From: Qipengyuania proteolytica
GTDB lineage: Bacteria; Pseudomonadota; Alphaproteobacteria; Sphingomonadales; Sphingomonadaceae
Reading direction: 5' to 3'
Assembly (NCBI RefSeq): GCF_019711565.1
Contig: NZ_JAIGNN010000001.1
Span: forward strand, 1,178,001 to 1,242,000
Length of the DNA stretch: 64,000 bases
Positions 1 to 9,328 of this stretch are shown piece after piece. The position numbers and the translations under genes are program-made. Within the stretch, counting starts at the first letter, position 1; each line of letters starts with the position of its first letter. The notes under the pieces were generated by a model. The model was not told where the DNA came from, searched no databases, and saw nothing but the letters and a program-made list of their open reading frames with translations.

Positions 1-236
1 ACTGGCTGCTGCATGGCGTGATCTCGGAAGAGCAGGTGATGGAGTCCTTGCGCCGCATGGCCGCCAAGGTGGACGAACAGAACGCGGGCGACCCGTTCTA
101 CGAACCGCTGCTCGCCAATGAGGACGGCCCGGCCTTCAGCGCGGCGAAGGACCTGATCTTCAAGGGTATGGAGCAGCCGAGCGGCTATACCGAACCGCTG
201 CTGCACCACTGGCGCCAGGTCAAAAAGGCAAGTTAG
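1..236 (+). CDS. glcB: malate synthase G, C-terminal fragment (5' end outside window)
   Basis: This is the last 77 or so residues of malate synthase G, which condenses glyoxylate with acetyl-CoA to malate in the cytoplasmic glyoxylate bypass. The open frame enters from the left edge (first full codon at base 3) and stops with TAG at 234-236. The fragment carries VDEQNAGDP, where the Asp is the catalytic base in characterised malate synthase G, and the conserved tail [14 protein letters not shown]. The rest of the enzyme lies upstream of the window, so neither start nor promoter can be judged. A strong terminator follows directly. Confidence 0.93.
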   Translation, partial: WLLHGVISEEQVMESLRRMAAKVDEQNAGDPFYEPLLANEDGPAFSAAKDLIFKGMEQPSGYTEPLLHHWRQVKKAS

Positions 237-297
237 TTGGTCAAGTACATCCGGCCCCCCATGGATTTTCGGACCGATGGGTAGCCGCAAAAATGCG

Positions 298-325
298 AAA
301 GCCCCGCTCACCGGCGGGGCTTTTT
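298..325 (+). terminator. rho-independent terminator after glcB
   Basis: A perfect 7-bp GC stem (gccccgc at 301-307, gcggggc at 314-320) with a 6-nt loop is followed by five T. It lies about 60 nt past the glcB stop. The As to the left of the stem could let it work in the other direction too, although the minus-strand gene to its right stops more than 100 nt away. Confidence 0.85.
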
Positions 326-438
326 CGTGCGAGGATCGACGAGGTCAAAGAACTGGTTGGAGGGTAGCGAGATCGATGGCTGTAGGAAAATGTTTCTTCC
401 CTGAGCAGGGAGGACAGCAATTGGGTGGGGAGCGGACT

Positions 439-861
439 TTAGACTGCGGTCAGTTCGCCGCCGCCAAGCGCAACGACAGTCAGCACCTCTTCGCCCACTG
501 GCACCGAAGCCTGCCAGCCCTCGTAACCAGACGAGTTGTTGAAGAAATCGAGGCGAGCGCCACCATCAAAGACCACTCGCAAGTCCGCGGTCTCCCCGTC
601 AACTTCGACCTTGCTAACCCTTTGGCCGCTCAACAAAGTGTTTACACGAGCCTCACCGTCAATGCGTTGAGGCAGGCCGAACTGCTGACCGTCATCCTCA
701 TCACCGTGCGCGATGCCATCCCCGGTGACAATGCGCCACGGAACTGACGCTGCGATATGTAGTCGCTCGCCAAAGTCGAAGCCCCAGTCCGCTTCACGCC
801 GGAAGACGCGGACCTCTCGCCCTCGAAGCGCAGCAGACAGAGCGACAGATGGTGATTGCAT
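439..861 (-). CDS. uncharacterised protein (DUF6188-like), low-GC relative to neighbours
   Basis: A 140-residue cytoplasmic protein with no signal peptide or membrane segment. The N-terminal half contains WGFDFGERLHI and PWRIV. The C-terminal half contains LLSGQRVSKVEVD, a DLRVVFDGGARLDFF strand pattern and SSGYEGWQ. This recalls the small DUF6188-type family, but I am not sure of the assignment. I chose ATG 861; an in-frame ATG at 915 would overlap the ksgA stop and add 18 residues that look non-coding (many Trp, Cys, Gly). It is last in the lptD-surA-pdxA-ksgA order. Its base composition is visibly less GC-rich than the flanking operon, with codons ending in A or T common, which suggests a later insertion. 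Function unknown. Confidence 0.7.
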   Translation of the reverse strand: MQSPSVALSAALRGREVRVFRREADWGFDFGERLHIAASVPWRIVTGDGIAHGDEDDGQQFGLPQRIDGEARVNTLLSGQRVSKVEVDGETADLRVVFDGGARLDFFNNSSGYEGWQASVPVGEEVLTVVALGGGELTAV

Positions 862-904
862 ATCTCGACTTTCCCACGATTTTCTAATGTCCGCAATCGG
901 GTCG

Positions 905-1735
905 TTACCTGCCATCCCCCAGCACCCGCGCCAGCTGCACAAACTCCTCCACCGTAACCGTTTCCGCGCGCCTCTGCGGGTCGATGCCGAGGCCTTCCAG
1001 CGCCTCGACTGCGCCGGGGACGCCTTTCAGGCTCTGGCGGAGCATCTTGCGGCGCTGGCCGAAGGCGGCTTCGGTGAGGCGTTCGAGCAGGCGGGCGCTG
1101 ACGCCCTCGGGCATGGCGGCGGGTTCGACATGGACGATGGCGCTCATCACCTTGGGCGGCGGGGTGAAGGCGCTGCGGTGGACCTTCATCGCCAGCTTCG
1201 CGCTCGCGCGCCACTGGGCGAGGACCGCGAGCCGCCCGTAGGCCGAGCCGCCGACCTGTGCGACAATCCGCTGCGCGACCTCCTGCTGGAACATCAGCGT
1301 CAGGCTGGTCCACAACGGCGGCCACGCCTCTCCGCTCAGCCAGCGCACGAACAGCGCGGTGCCGACATTGTACGGCAGGTTGGAGAGCACGGCGAAAGGC
1401 TCGCCGCCCATCAGCTCGGCATGGTCGATCCTGAGCGCATCGCCCTGCACGACGGTGAGCTGGCCGGGAAAGGCCTCGCCCAGTTCGGCGAGCGCGGGGA
1501 GGCAGCGCGTGTCCATCTCGATCGCGGTGACGCGCGCTCCGGCACGCAGCAGTGCGCGGGTCAGGCCGCCGGGGCCGGGGCCGACTTCGAGCACCTGCTT
1601 GCCGAAAAGATCGCCGGGGATGGCGGCAATCCGGTCGAGCAGCTGCTCGTCGAACAGGAAGTTCTGGCCCAGCGCTTTGGACGCGCTGAGCCCGTGGCGC
1701 GCGATGACTTCGCGCAGGGGCGGGAGGTCAGCCAT
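905..1735 (-). CDS. ksgA: 16S rRNA (adenine1518-N6/adenine1519-N6)-dimethyltransferase
   Basis: KsgA/RsmA uses SAM to dimethylate two adjacent adenines in the 3' terminal hairpin of 16S rRNA, a late step in 30S assembly. The 276-residue length is typical. Visible motifs are LGQNFL (residues 22-27), the SAM-binding EVGPGPGG (50-57), an acidic residue at 73 ending the second strand (AIEMD), and the catalytic NLPY (119-122). The start codon overlaps the pdxA stop by 8 nt (ATGGCTGA, 1728-1735), so the two are probably translationally coupled. It is fourth in the conserved lptD-surA-pdxA-ksgA operon. Confidence 0.97.
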   Translation of the reverse strand: MADLPPLREVIARHGLSASKALGQNFLFDEQLLDRIAAIPGDLFGKQVLEVGPGPGGLTRALLRAGARVTAIEMDTRCLPALAELGEAFPGQLTVVQGDALRIDHAELMGGEPFAVLSNLPYNVGTALFVRWLSGEAWPPLWTSLTLMFQQEVAQRIVAQVGGSAYGRLAVLAQWRASAKLAMKVHRSAFTPPPKVMSAIVHVEPAAMPEGVSARLLERLTEAAFGQRRKMLRQSLKGVPGAVEALEGLGIDPQRRAETVTVEEFVQLARVLGDGR

Positions 1736-2732
1736 GGCTGGCCCGCCGCGCGGCCATTGCGCCCGCCATCTTCAGCGCGGCGATCATCGCGCCGGGATCG
1801 GCCACGCACTTGGCCGCGATATCGAAGGCGGTGCCGTGGTCGGGGCTGGTGCGCACGAGGGGCAAGCCCAGCGTGACGTTGACGCCCTCGTCGAAATCGA
1901 GCGCCTTCAGCGGCACGAGCGCCTGGTCGTGATACATCGCCAGCGCCGCGTCGTAGGTCTGGCGCGCGCGCGGGGTGAACAGCGCATCGGCGGGGTGCGG
2001 GCCGGTGACGTCGAGTCCCTCGGCGCGCAGGGTCTCGATAGCGGGCGCGATGATCCGCGCTTCCTCGTCCCCGAAACGGCCGCCTTCGCCCGCATGCGGG
2101 TTGAGACCGCACACGGCGAGGCGCGGCGCGGCGATGCCGAAGTCGCGGGAGAGGGCGCGGGCGACGATCCGCGCGCGATGCTCGATCAGGTCTTGCGAGA
2201 GCCGCGAGGGCACTTCGGCCAGTGCGCAATGCACCGTCAGCGGGACGGCGCGCAGCGAAGGCCCCGCGAGCATCATCACCGCGTCCTCGCGCTCCAGCCC
2301 GCAGACGTCGGCGAGGAATTCGGTCTGGCCGGGATATTCGAAGCCGACCTGCGCCAGCTGGGCCTTGGCGATGGGCGCGGTGACGACTGCCGAGGCTGTC
2401 TCGAGCAACGCAAACCGTGTCGCCTCGGCGAGCGATTGCAGCGCCAGCGCCGCGCCGCGATCATCCGGCGATCCGGGGGAGTAGGCGACATCCTCGATCC
2501 CCAGCACGGGCAGGGCCCGTTCGAACACGTTGAGCGCATGCGCGGGATCGGCGATCCGCTCGACCGGCACCGAAATCCCGCGCGAATGGGCAGCCGCTCC
2601 GAGCACCCCGGCCCCGCCGACCACGAAAAAGGGCGCGAGGCCGTGGTCCCGGCGTCGCGCCCAGCTTTCCGCGATGATCTCGGGCCCGATCCCCGCCGGA
2701 TCGCCAATCGATACGGCGAGGGGAGCGGTCAT
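1728..2732 (-). CDS. pdxA: 4-hydroxythreonine-4-phosphate dehydrogenase
   Basis: PdxA oxidises 4-phosphohydroxy-L-threonine with NAD+ in DXP-dependent pyridoxal phosphate synthesis. The 334-residue protein starts with the conserved [11 protein letters not shown] (residues 8-18). The metal-binding histidines expected for the family are present in [14 protein letters not shown] and MYHDQ. At the motif usually written PGHTE this protein reads PGQTE, so Gln replaces a substrate-contacting His of the E. coli enzyme. The start lies 5 nt after the surA stop and the end overlaps ksgA by 8 nt, placing it firmly in the operon. Confidence 0.96.
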   Translation of the reverse strand: MTAPLAVSIGDPAGIGPEIIAESWARRRDHGLAPFFVVGGAGVLGAAAHSRGISVPVERIADPAHALNVFERALPVLGIEDVAYSPGSPDDRGAALALQSLAEATRFALLETASAVVTAPIAKAQLAQVGFEYPGQTEFLADVCGLEREDAVMMLAGPSLRAVPLTVHCALAEVPSRLSQDLIEHRARIVARALSRDFGIAAPRLAVCGLNPHAGEGGRFGDEEARIIAPAIETLRAEGLDVTGPHPADALFTPRARQTYDAALAMYHDQALVPLKALDFDEGVNVTLGLPLVRTSPDHGTAFDIAAKCVADPGAMIAALKMAGAMAARRASHG

Positions 2733-2737
2733 CGGTG

Positions 2738-4069
2738 TCAGTTGTATTCGATAAAGGCGTCGTTACGCAGGTCGCGCAGGTAACGCTGCGCACGGCGCGT
2801 GATGCGCTCTTCCTCGAGCTGGCCCATGATTGTCTCGAAGTCCGGGCCGGCGGCGGCCTGCGGATCGTCGCGGCCGCACAGCATTAGCACGCGCACGCCT
2901 TCCTCGAACGAGCCGAAGGGCGGGGTGACCTGGCCGAGCTGCAGGTTGAGCACGATTGGCTGGAGCTGTTCGGGCAGCGCGCGCGCGGCGATCTGGTCGT
3001 TGGTGACGACCGTTGCGCCCAGCGCCGTCGCGCCCGCTTCCGCATCGCCGCAGCCGCGCAGCTGCTGGACGCCGCCGAGGAAGGCCTCGAGCCGCGCATT
3101 GCGCTGCGCTTCCGGAATGCCGGTGAAGTCGAACTGGATCTGCTTGAGCGACAGCACCGCATCGCGCGGGTCGGCCATCAGCACCTGGCGCTTGTCGATC
3201 AGCAGGCCGATCCAGAAACCGCCCGGGATCTGCAGCGGGCCGACGAGCTGGCCGGCGGTCATTTCGCGCACCACCGTCTCGAGCTGCGGGTTCTTGAGCT
3301 GGCCGAGCGCGATCCAGCCAAGGTCGCCGCCGACAGCCGCGGTCGAGGCTTCGGAGAACTGGCGGGCATAGGCAACGAAGCTGCCGCCCTGGCGCAGCTG
3401 GTCGACGATCTGCTGCGCGTTGCTCTGCACCTGCGCCGCGGTTTCGGGCGTGGCCGAGAGGAAGATCTCGCCGAGACGGTATTCATCCTGCCCGCGCGTG
3501 GCGTTGAGCCGCTCGATGATGTCGTTCACCTCTTCCGCCGACACATTGACGAAGGGCGCGAAATTGCGGCGCTGCAGGCGGGCCCAGGCGAGTTCGCCGT
3601 GGATCTGTCGCTTGAGCGACTGCGGCGAGGAGCCGATCGAGCGCAGGTACTGGTCCATCGCCGCGATGTCCTGGCCGAAGTTCTGAGACGCGACACGGGC
3701 GTAGCTCTGGTCGATTTCTGCCTGCTCGACCGTGACTTCCTGCGCCTCGGCCGCCTGGATCTGCAGCGTTTCGTCGATCAGGTTACGCAGCACCTGCATC
3801 TTCACACGCTCGAGCTCTTCGGCGCTCAGCTGCTGCTGGTTGGCGGCGACCAGCAGCGCGGCGCGCTGGTCGACATCGGTGCCGGTGATGACGAAGCCGT
3901 TCACCACGGCCGTCGCCTTGCGCACGTTGGGGTCCGAATTGCCGAGCAGGTTCACGTCGGCCGGCAGGCCGAGCGGATTGGCGGCCTGCGCGGCGGCGGC
4001 GACCGGCGACAGCGCCAGGCCGGCGGCTGCGGCAAGGGAGAGAAGCGTCGAAATGCGGTGTGCGCTCAC
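2738..4069 (-). CDS. surA: SurA-like periplasmic chaperone / peptidyl-prolyl isomerase
   Basis: SurA escorts unfolded outer-membrane proteins such as LptD across the periplasm. I chose the GTG start at 4069 because it gives a clean signal peptide (short basic start, Leu/Ala-rich core, cleavage near VAAAAQA); the frame extends 20 codons further upstream but would bury this signal. The mature part has an N-terminal SurA chaperone region (VVNGFVITGTDVDQRAAL), then a parvulin domain at roughly residues 170-270 (EYRLGEIFL, GGDLGWI, GPLQIPGGFWIG), then a C-terminal segment. Length is 443 residues. It sits between lptD (stop 4199) and pdxA, a classic order in which LptD is itself a SurA client. Confidence 0.93.
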   Translation of the reverse strand: MSAHRISTLLSLAAAAGLALSPVAAAAQAANPLGLPADVNLLGNSDPNVRKATAVVNGFVITGTDVDQRAALLVAANQQQLSAEELERVKMQVLRNLIDETLQIQAAEAQEVTVEQAEIDQSYARVASQNFGQDIAAMDQYLRSIGSSPQSLKRQIHGELAWARLQRRNFAPFVNVSAEEVNDIIERLNATRGQDEYRLGEIFLSATPETAAQVQSNAQQIVDQLRQGGSFVAYARQFSEASTAAVGGDLGWIALGQLKNPQLETVVREMTAGQLVGPLQIPGGFWIGLLIDKRQVLMADPRDAVLSLKQIQFDFTGIPEAQRNARLEAFLGGVQQLRGCGDAEAGATALGATVVTNDQIAARALPEQLQPIVLNLQLGQVTPPFGSFEEGVRVLMLCGRDDPQAAAGPDFETIMGQLEEERITRRAQRYLRDLRNDAFIEYN

Positions 4070-4198
4070 ATGTGTTACCCAGTTGCGGCACGGGTCGTGT
4101 GCCAGACAAGAATGCGCCCGGTGCCTCATCGTGGCTTAACCCAAGCTGATTTTGCGGGCCGGATAGCGCGTTTGCCATGACCTGCCAACGGTTGCGGA

Positions 4199-6508
4199 TC
4201 AGCGAAAACCCAGATTTCGCAAACTGAAATAGAGCTGGAAGGTGTCGCCGCGCCGCGCGTCGCCAGCGTCGACGTAGTCGCGCCGCCAGGTTACGCCCAT
4301 CTCGAGGCAATCGTCCGAATAGGCGACACCCAGGCGCGTGCGGATCGGGTCGAACCCGTCGGAGGTGAAGGTCGGGTCCTCCTCGCGGTCGGTCAGGTTG
4401 AAGACGCCCGAGCCGAACAGAGACCAGTAATTGGCAAAGGCCACGCGCACCGCGCCGCGCAATTCCTCGCGGTCCTGCAAGTCTTCGACCTGCGTGATGT
4501 CGCGGTTGAGGCGCAGGTAACCGAGCTCGACATAGGTACGGCTGGAGCCGACGGCCGCGTCGATCTCGTTGCGGCGGACGGCGAAATTGTCCTTGTCCAG
4601 CCGGAAGCGGTGGGTGAGCTTGACGAAATCCTTGTAGCGAACCTCGGTCCGGCCGACGAAATCGGAGAATTTCTCGGACAGGCCGGTGCCGTCGGGGAAG
4701 ATGTCGGCATCATTGTCGAGCCGGTAGGACTGGCCGAGTGTGGTCTTCAGCTCCCAGTTCGGCATGCGCAGCTGCCAGTCGAAGCCATAGGTGACCCGGG
4801 CCCCGTCCTCGATCCGGTCGTAGCCCGGGAAGCGGTTGAGCGCGAAGAGGTTGGAATCCTCCAGATCGATCGCGCGCGCATCCTCGTTGGGAATGGCGAG
4901 GTTCTTGATGCTGGGCGTGGCAACCAGCTGAACGCGCGGGGTGAACACCTGCTCACCGCCGAAGGCCGCGCCGACGAAGGGCCACTGTACGTCCACCGCG
5001 CCGAGCGCGACGCCGCGTGTCTGCCACCCGGGATTGCCGCGATAGAGCGCGGTGTCGGTGAGGCCGTTCTCATCCGAATGGTAGACGTCCCCGCGCAGCA
5101 GGCCGGTCAGCGTCACGACCTGGCCCATCGCGGTGACGCGGCTCAGGTCCCATTGGGCGCGCGCGAAGGCGCGCTGCGTATCCTGGCCGACGTCGCGGGT
5201 GATGGCGAGCGTGTTGACCTGCAGTTCCAGCTGGCCGCCCGCGATCGGGTCCGCAATCCGCTTGCGATAGTCGAGCACGGGCAGCGCGACCGGCACTTCG
5301 CCCTGCGGCTGGTTGAGGCGCAGGGTCTGCGTCGCCCAGCCGGCGAGCGAGAAATAGCTGCTGTCGTCGATCCGCTCGAGATTGATCGTCGAGCGCAGGC
5401 GGTCGTCGCGGCTGATGTCGTAGCGGCGCAGGAAGGTGCGGTCGCTCGCGCGGCGGATCGACCCGGTCAGGCTCCATTCGGGCGAGAACTGGAACTTGCC
5501 GTTGGCGAACACATAGCCGCGCCAGTCGCTCTCGCCGACCGGCGCGGTACCGGTGAAGTCGGAGATCCTGGCGCTGCGCGTGGCGTATCCGGTGATCTGG
5601 TAGGCGCCCTTGTCGGTAAGGTGGCGCCACTGGGCCGACACCATCGGCGGTGCGTCGGTATAGACATAGCCGGTGAGCGTCAGGTCCTTGTTGTCGTCGA
5701 GCCGGATGTAATAGCTCCCCGACACCTCGACCCCGTTGCTTTCCGAAAAGCGCAGGTCGGGCACCAGCACGCCGGAAACCGCGCCCCCGTCCGTCCGAAC
5801 GGCGAGGCCGGGCAGCGGCAGGATGCGCGCGCCGAAAAGTTCGAGGAAGGCGCCGCGGAAGCGGATGCGGCGTTCGTCGGGATCGTAGATGACGCGGTCG
5901 GCGGTGATGCGCCAGCTGGGTTCCTTGGGGCAGCCTTCGGGCGTAACCACCGCGCAGCCCGAATAGGCCGCCTGTTCCAGGGCAATCGTGCCGTCGCTTT
6001 CGCGCAGGCCCCGGTTGGCGGCGAGCCGGCCGCCCTGGCGCAGTGCGAGCAGGAGGTTGTCCATTGCGCCTGCTTCGAACTCGTCGGTCAGTTCGAGCCG
6101 TTCGGCGAACAGCTGGTTGCCGTTCTCGTCGACGAAGCGCACGCGACCGTCCGCCAGGATCACGCCGGTGCGGCGGCTCCAGCTGACCGAATCCGCGCGC
6201 AGCGAGCGGTCTTCGCTGCGCAACACTACATTGCCACTGGCAGTGACGACGTCCGCGTCCGAATCGTAGCTGAGGATGTCGGCTTCGAAGTCGATCGCGC
6301 GGGTGCCGTCGGCGGCAGGCATAGCGCCTGTCGCAGGGGGCGGGGGATCGAGTTCGGGGAAGGGGTCCTGCAGCGACGGCGGATCGTCTGCATCCGTGGC
6401 TCCGTCCTGCGCCGCGAGCGGGGACGCAAGGGCGAGACCGGCCGCCAGCGCGAGCGTGCGTGCCGCCAGCCGGCTGGCTTCGATAGCTGTCTCGGCGGGC
6501 GGTACCAT
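4199..6508 (-). CDS. lptD: LPS-assembly protein LptD
   Basis: LptD is the outer-membrane beta-barrel that, with lipoprotein LptE, inserts lipopolysaccharide into the outer leaflet. The 769-residue product begins with a signal peptide (core LAARTLALAAGLALASPL, then AAQD). An OstA/LptA-like periplasmic domain follows (about residues 65-200: IDFEADILSYD, ASGNVVL), then a long barrel ending in the aromatic-rich FQLYFSLRNLGFR. I chose ATG 6508, which has AAGG a few bases upstream; the frame is open further but crosses toward pepA. Family cysteines are few: one pair near SGC...EGC and one in DDCLEMG. It is first gene of the operon, divergent from pepA. Confidence 0.95.
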   Translation of the reverse strand: MVPPAETAIEASRLAARTLALAAGLALASPLAAQDGATDADDPPSLQDPFPELDPPPPATGAMPAADGTRAIDFEADILSYDSDADVVTASGNVVLRSEDRSLRADSVSWSRRTGVILADGRVRFVDENGNQLFAERLELTDEFEAGAMDNLLLALRQGGRLAANRGLRESDGTIALEQAAYSGCAVVTPEGCPKEPSWRITADRVIYDPDERRIRFRGAFLELFGARILPLPGLAVRTDGGAVSGVLVPDLRFSESNGVEVSGSYYIRLDDNKDLTLTGYVYTDAPPMVSAQWRHLTDKGAYQITGYATRSARISDFTGTAPVGESDWRGYVFANGKFQFSPEWSLTGSIRRASDRTFLRRYDISRDDRLRSTINLERIDDSSYFSLAGWATQTLRLNQPQGEVPVALPVLDYRKRIADPIAGGQLELQVNTLAITRDVGQDTQRAFARAQWDLSRVTAMGQVVTLTGLLRGDVYHSDENGLTDTALYRGNPGWQTRGVALGAVDVQWPFVGAAFGGEQVFTPRVQLVATPSIKNLAIPNEDARAIDLEDSNLFALNRFPGYDRIEDGARVTYGFDWQLRMPNWELKTTLGQSYRLDNDADIFPDGTGLSEKFSDFVGRTEVRYKDFVKLTHRFRLDKDNFAVRRNEIDAAVGSSRTYVELGYLRLNRDITQVEDLQDREELRGAVRVAFANYWSLFGSGVFNLTDREEDPTFTSDGFDPIRTRLGVAYSDDCLEMGVTWRRDYVDAGDARRGDTFQLYFSLRNLGFR

Positions 6509-6608
6509 GCCTTGCCTATCGCACCGGCCACGCCTAATCGCAATCGCCATCCTAGGGGGCGTTCCGGGCGACCGGTCGCCGCCAGCAGCAATATCTTCGG
6601 GAGAACCC

Positions 6609-8066
6609 ATGAAAATCCAGTTCAGCCAGTCCCGTCCGCAAACGGCGCGCCTTCTTGCCCAAGTCGTCGACAAGGGCAAGCTGCCAGCGAATCTGGAAAA
6701 ATCGGCCGTGGAAGGTGCCGGGGCGGCCCGCTTCAAGGGCACGGCCGGACAGCTGTTCGAAACCTTCGTGGAACGTGACGGCAATGTCTCGCGACTGGCA
6801 CTGGCAGGGGCCGGCGACAGGAACGACGAGGCGCGCAGCATCAATCTCGAAAAGGCCGGCGCGGCGATCGCGGGCAAGTACCAGGCGAGCGGCGAGACCG
6901 AAGTCGTGCTCGACCTGTCGGGCAGCGGCCTGAGCGCCGACGAAGCGGCGAGCGTCCTCCTCGGCCTGCGCCTGCGCAACTGGCGCTACGACGTCTATCG
7001 CACCCGCATCAAGGACGAGCAGAAGGTCACGCTCGAGCGGACGACCGTCGTCGGCGCGCCCGACAGGACCGAAGCGGCGTGGGAGCAGATGGCGCATCTC
7101 GCGACCGGGATCGAGTTCACCCGCGAGCTCGTGACCGAGCCCGCGAACATCATCTATCCCGAAAGCTTCGTCGAACGCTGTCGCGAACGGTTCAAGGGTA
7201 CGGGTGCGGAGCTCACCGTGCTCGACGAATACCAGATGGAACAGCTCGGCATGGGCTCGCTCCTCGGGGTCGGGCAGGGTTCGGAGCGCGAATCGCGCCT
7301 GCTGGCGATCCGCTGGAACGGCGGCGGCAGCGAGGCACCGACTGCCTTCGTCGGCAAGGGCGTCACCTTCGATACCGGCGGCATCAGCATCAAGCCGGGG
7401 CCGGGCATGGAAGACATGAAGTGGGACATGGGCGGCGCCGGTGCGGTGGCCGGGGCCATGCTCGCGCTGGTCGGCCGCAAGGCCAAGGCGAACATCGTCG
7501 GCGTCGTGGGCCTGGTCGAGAACATGCCCGACGGCAAGGCGCAGCGTCCGGGCGATGTGGTCACTTCCATGTCGGGCCAGACCATCGAAGTGCTCAACAC
7601 CGATGCCGAGGGCCGCCTGGTCCTGGCCGACGCGCTGCACTGGACCCAGGAAGAATTCCAGCCCGCGCGGATCGTCGATTTCGCGACCCTGACAGGCGCG
7701 ATCATCATCTCGCTGGGCAATGAATATGCCGGCGTCTTCTCGAACGACGACGAGCTGTCGAAGCAACTCTACGATGCGGGCATCGCGACCGGCGACAAGA
7801 ACTGGCGCATGCCGCTGGGCGCCGCCTACGACAAGCTGATCGACAGCCCCATCGCCGACATGAAGAACATCGGCGGCAAGGGGGCAGGGTCCATCACCGC
7901 CGCGCAGTTCCTGCAGCGCTTCATCGCCGACGGCACGCCCTGGGCGCATGTCGACATCGCGGGCATGGTGTGGTCGGACAAGCCCGGCCAGACCTGGGGC
8001 AAGGGCGCGACCGGCTATGGCGTGCGCCTGATCGACCGCTTCGTCGCCGACACGCTCGAAGGCTGA
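6609..8066 (+). CDS. pepA: leucyl aminopeptidase (M17)
   Basis: A cytosolic M17 metallo-aminopeptidase that removes N-terminal residues, preferring Leu. The 485-residue protein has the poorly conserved N-terminal domain and a full C-terminal catalytic domain. The two-metal and catalytic motifs are GKGVTFDTGGISIKP, MKWDMGGAG and the diagnostic NTDAEGRLVLADAL. The start at 6609 follows a GAGAA ribosome site. It is divergent from lptD across about 100 nt that must hold both promoters, and heads a plus-strand run with a DUF2256 gene and holC. Confidence 0.95.
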   Translation: MKIQFSQSRPQTARLLAQVVDKGKLPANLEKSAVEGAGAARFKGTAGQLFETFVERDGNVSRLALAGAGDRNDEARSINLEKAGAAIAGKYQASGETEVVLDLSGSGLSADEAASVLLGLRLRNWRYDVYRTRIKDEQKVTLERTTVVGAPDRTEAAWEQMAHLATGIEFTRELVTEPANIIYPESFVERCRERFKGTGAELTVLDEYQMEQLGMGSLLGVGQGSERESRLLAIRWNGGGSEAPTAFVGKGVTFDTGGISIKPGPGMEDMKWDMGGAGAVAGAMLALVGRKAKANIVGVVGLVENMPDGKAQRPGDVVTSMSGQTIEVLNTDAEGRLVLADALHWTQEEFQPARIVDFATLTGAIIISLGNEYAGVFSNDDELSKQLYDAGIATGDKNWRMPLGAAYDKLIDSPIADMKNIGGKGAGSITAAQFLQRFIADGTPWAHVDIAGMVWSDKPGQTWGKGATGYGVRLIDRFVADTLEG

Positions 8067-8088
8067 GGCGGAAGGGAGGTCCCCCGCC

Positions 8089-8262
8089 ATGGCGAAAATG
8101 CGCCGCAAGGGGGACCTGCCCACCAAGACCTGCGCCACCTGCGGACTGGAATTCGCCTGGCGCAAGAAATGGGCGAAGGACTGGGACGAGGTGAAGTACT
8201 GCTCCGAGAAATGCCGCCGGAACAAACCTTCCGCGGGGACGGAGGCCGGATCGCATGGCTGA
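8089..8262 (+). CDS. small zinc-ribbon-like protein, DUF2256 family
   Basis: A 57-residue basic protein with two CxxC-type pairs: KTCATCGLEFAWRKKW and YCSEKCRR. This arrangement and the Trp-rich centre match DUF2256, a small uncharacterised family expected to bind zinc. It starts 22 nt after pepA with GGGAGG upstream, and its last codons overlap the start of holC by 8 nt (ATGGCTGA, 8255-8262), so translation is probably coupled. Function unknown; DUF2256 genes often neighbour photolyase genes in other bacteria, but the photolyase here is about 36 kb away. Confidence 0.9.
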   Translation: MAKMRRKGDLPTKTCATCGLEFAWRKKWAKDWDEVKYCSEKCRRNKPSAGTEAGSHG

Positions 8263-8704
8263 AATCCGCGTCGATTTCTACCAGCTGAGCCGCGATCCGG
8301 TCGACGTGACGGTGGTCAAGCTCGCCCGCAAGGTGATGCAGGCGGGGGAGCGACTGCTGGTGGTCTCGGGCGATGCCGACCAGCGCGAGCGGCTCTCCAA
8401 ACTGCTGTGGGAGCAGGGGGGCAGCGCCTTCCTCGCCAATGGCCTGGGCGATGCGCCGCATGCCGCGCGCCAGCCGATCCTGATCTCGGACAACTGCGAT
8501 GCGCCGAACGAAGCGCGCATGGCGATCATCGCCGACGGCCAATGGCGCGAGGAAGCATCGGGCTTTGCGCGCGTGATGCTGCTGTTCGACCCGGCAGGGC
8601 GCGAGGCGGCGGTCCAGCTGTGGCGCCGGTTCGACGCCGACGAGGCGTTCGACAACCGCATTTTCAAGCAGACCGAACAGGGCGGCTGGCGCGAGGGGCG
8701 CTAG
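8255..8704 (+). CDS. holC: DNA polymerase III chi subunit
   Basis: HolC is the chi subunit of the clamp-loader assembly, linking it to single-strand binding protein. The 149-residue protein shows the family pattern: FYQLSRDP at the N-terminus, KVMQAGERLLVV, then ANGLGDAP, QPILISDN and a C-terminal RVMLLFD strand. Alphaproteobacterial HolC commonly follows pepA, as here. Its ATG overlaps the end of the DUF2256 gene. Confidence 0.93.
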   Translation: MAEIRVDFYQLSRDPVDVTVVKLARKVMQAGERLLVVSGDADQRERLSKLLWEQGGSAFLANGLGDAPHAARQPILISDNCDAPNEARMAIIADGQWREEASGFARVMLLFDPAGREAAVQLWRRFDADEAFDNRIFKQTEQGGWREGR

Positions 8705-8741
8705 CGGCGGAACCGCGCGGCGCTTCGCCCGTCGAAGAGTG

Positions 8742-9245
8742 ATGCCTCGTGCCCGATTTCTTGCCGCCCTCCTGATGGTCAGCCTGATCGGCTGCGCCGA
8801 CGGCCAGGCCCCGCCCGACGAGGAGCCGGCTACCCCGCGCGGCAGCTACGAGATCGACCGGGAGACGGGCGAAACGATCGCCCGCCACGAGGACGAGGAC
8901 GGTGCGGTCACGACCATGCGGTCCGGCCCGGGCGTGCCACCGGTCCTGCCCGACCGTTTTACACTTTATCCCGGCGCTAGGGTCACCAACACCACGCGGG
9001 TGGAGCGGGATGGGTTGATCCTGCTCACGGTCGACCTCGAAAGTGGCGAAGATCCTGCGGCGATTGTCGCTTACTACCGCGCGGAGGCGCTGGAGGCAGG
9101 CTTTGCGATCGAGGTTGACCTGGAGGGATCCGAAGGGGTGACCCTGACCGGGCGATCGGCCGGCGGGGACACCCTGTCGCTGGTGGCCGCGAACGGGCAG
9201 GCCGGCACGCGCGCCCAGCTCACGCTGGCGCTCGCGCCGGGCTAG
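8742..9245 (+). CDS. putative lipoprotein of unknown function
   Basis: 167 residues from ATG 8742 (GAAGAG just upstream; a GTG one codon earlier is also possible). The first 18 residues form a lipoprotein signal with lipobox LIGC, so the mature protein should be lipid-anchored at Cys18. The mature part is acidic and contains ITARH-like repeats in [18 protein letters not shown] and [21 protein letters not shown]-terminal region ([19 protein letters not shown]) resembles small periplasmic domains that recognise polar ligands. I do not recognise a named family. It lies between holC and ndk with its own gap on each side. Confidence 0.8.
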   Translation: MPRARFLAALLMVSLIGCADGQAPPDEEPATPRGSYEIDRETGETIARHEDEDGAVTTMRSGPGVPPVLPDRFTLYPGARVTNTTRVERDGLILLTVDLESGEDPAAIVAYYRAEALEAGFAIEVDLEGSEGVTLTGRSAGGDTLSLVAANGQAGTRAQLTLALAPG

Positions 9246-9328
9246 CAAGCGAAGCCTCTTGCCCGCGCGGGCGCGCGGCGCTAGGGGCGCGCGCAATCCA
9301 AATCCCCCAATCTCCGAAGGATTCTCCC

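Noticed and set aside
277..747. 156-codon plus-strand frame after glcB
   Set aside because: It starts inside the glcB terminator and is antisense to the better-supported minus-strand gene 439-861; its translation has no family resemblance.
4610..6778. Very long plus-strand frame opposite lptD
   Set aside because: Antisense to lptD; GC-rich codon bias keeps such frames open. Translation is Gly/Arg/Val-rich and unlike a protein.
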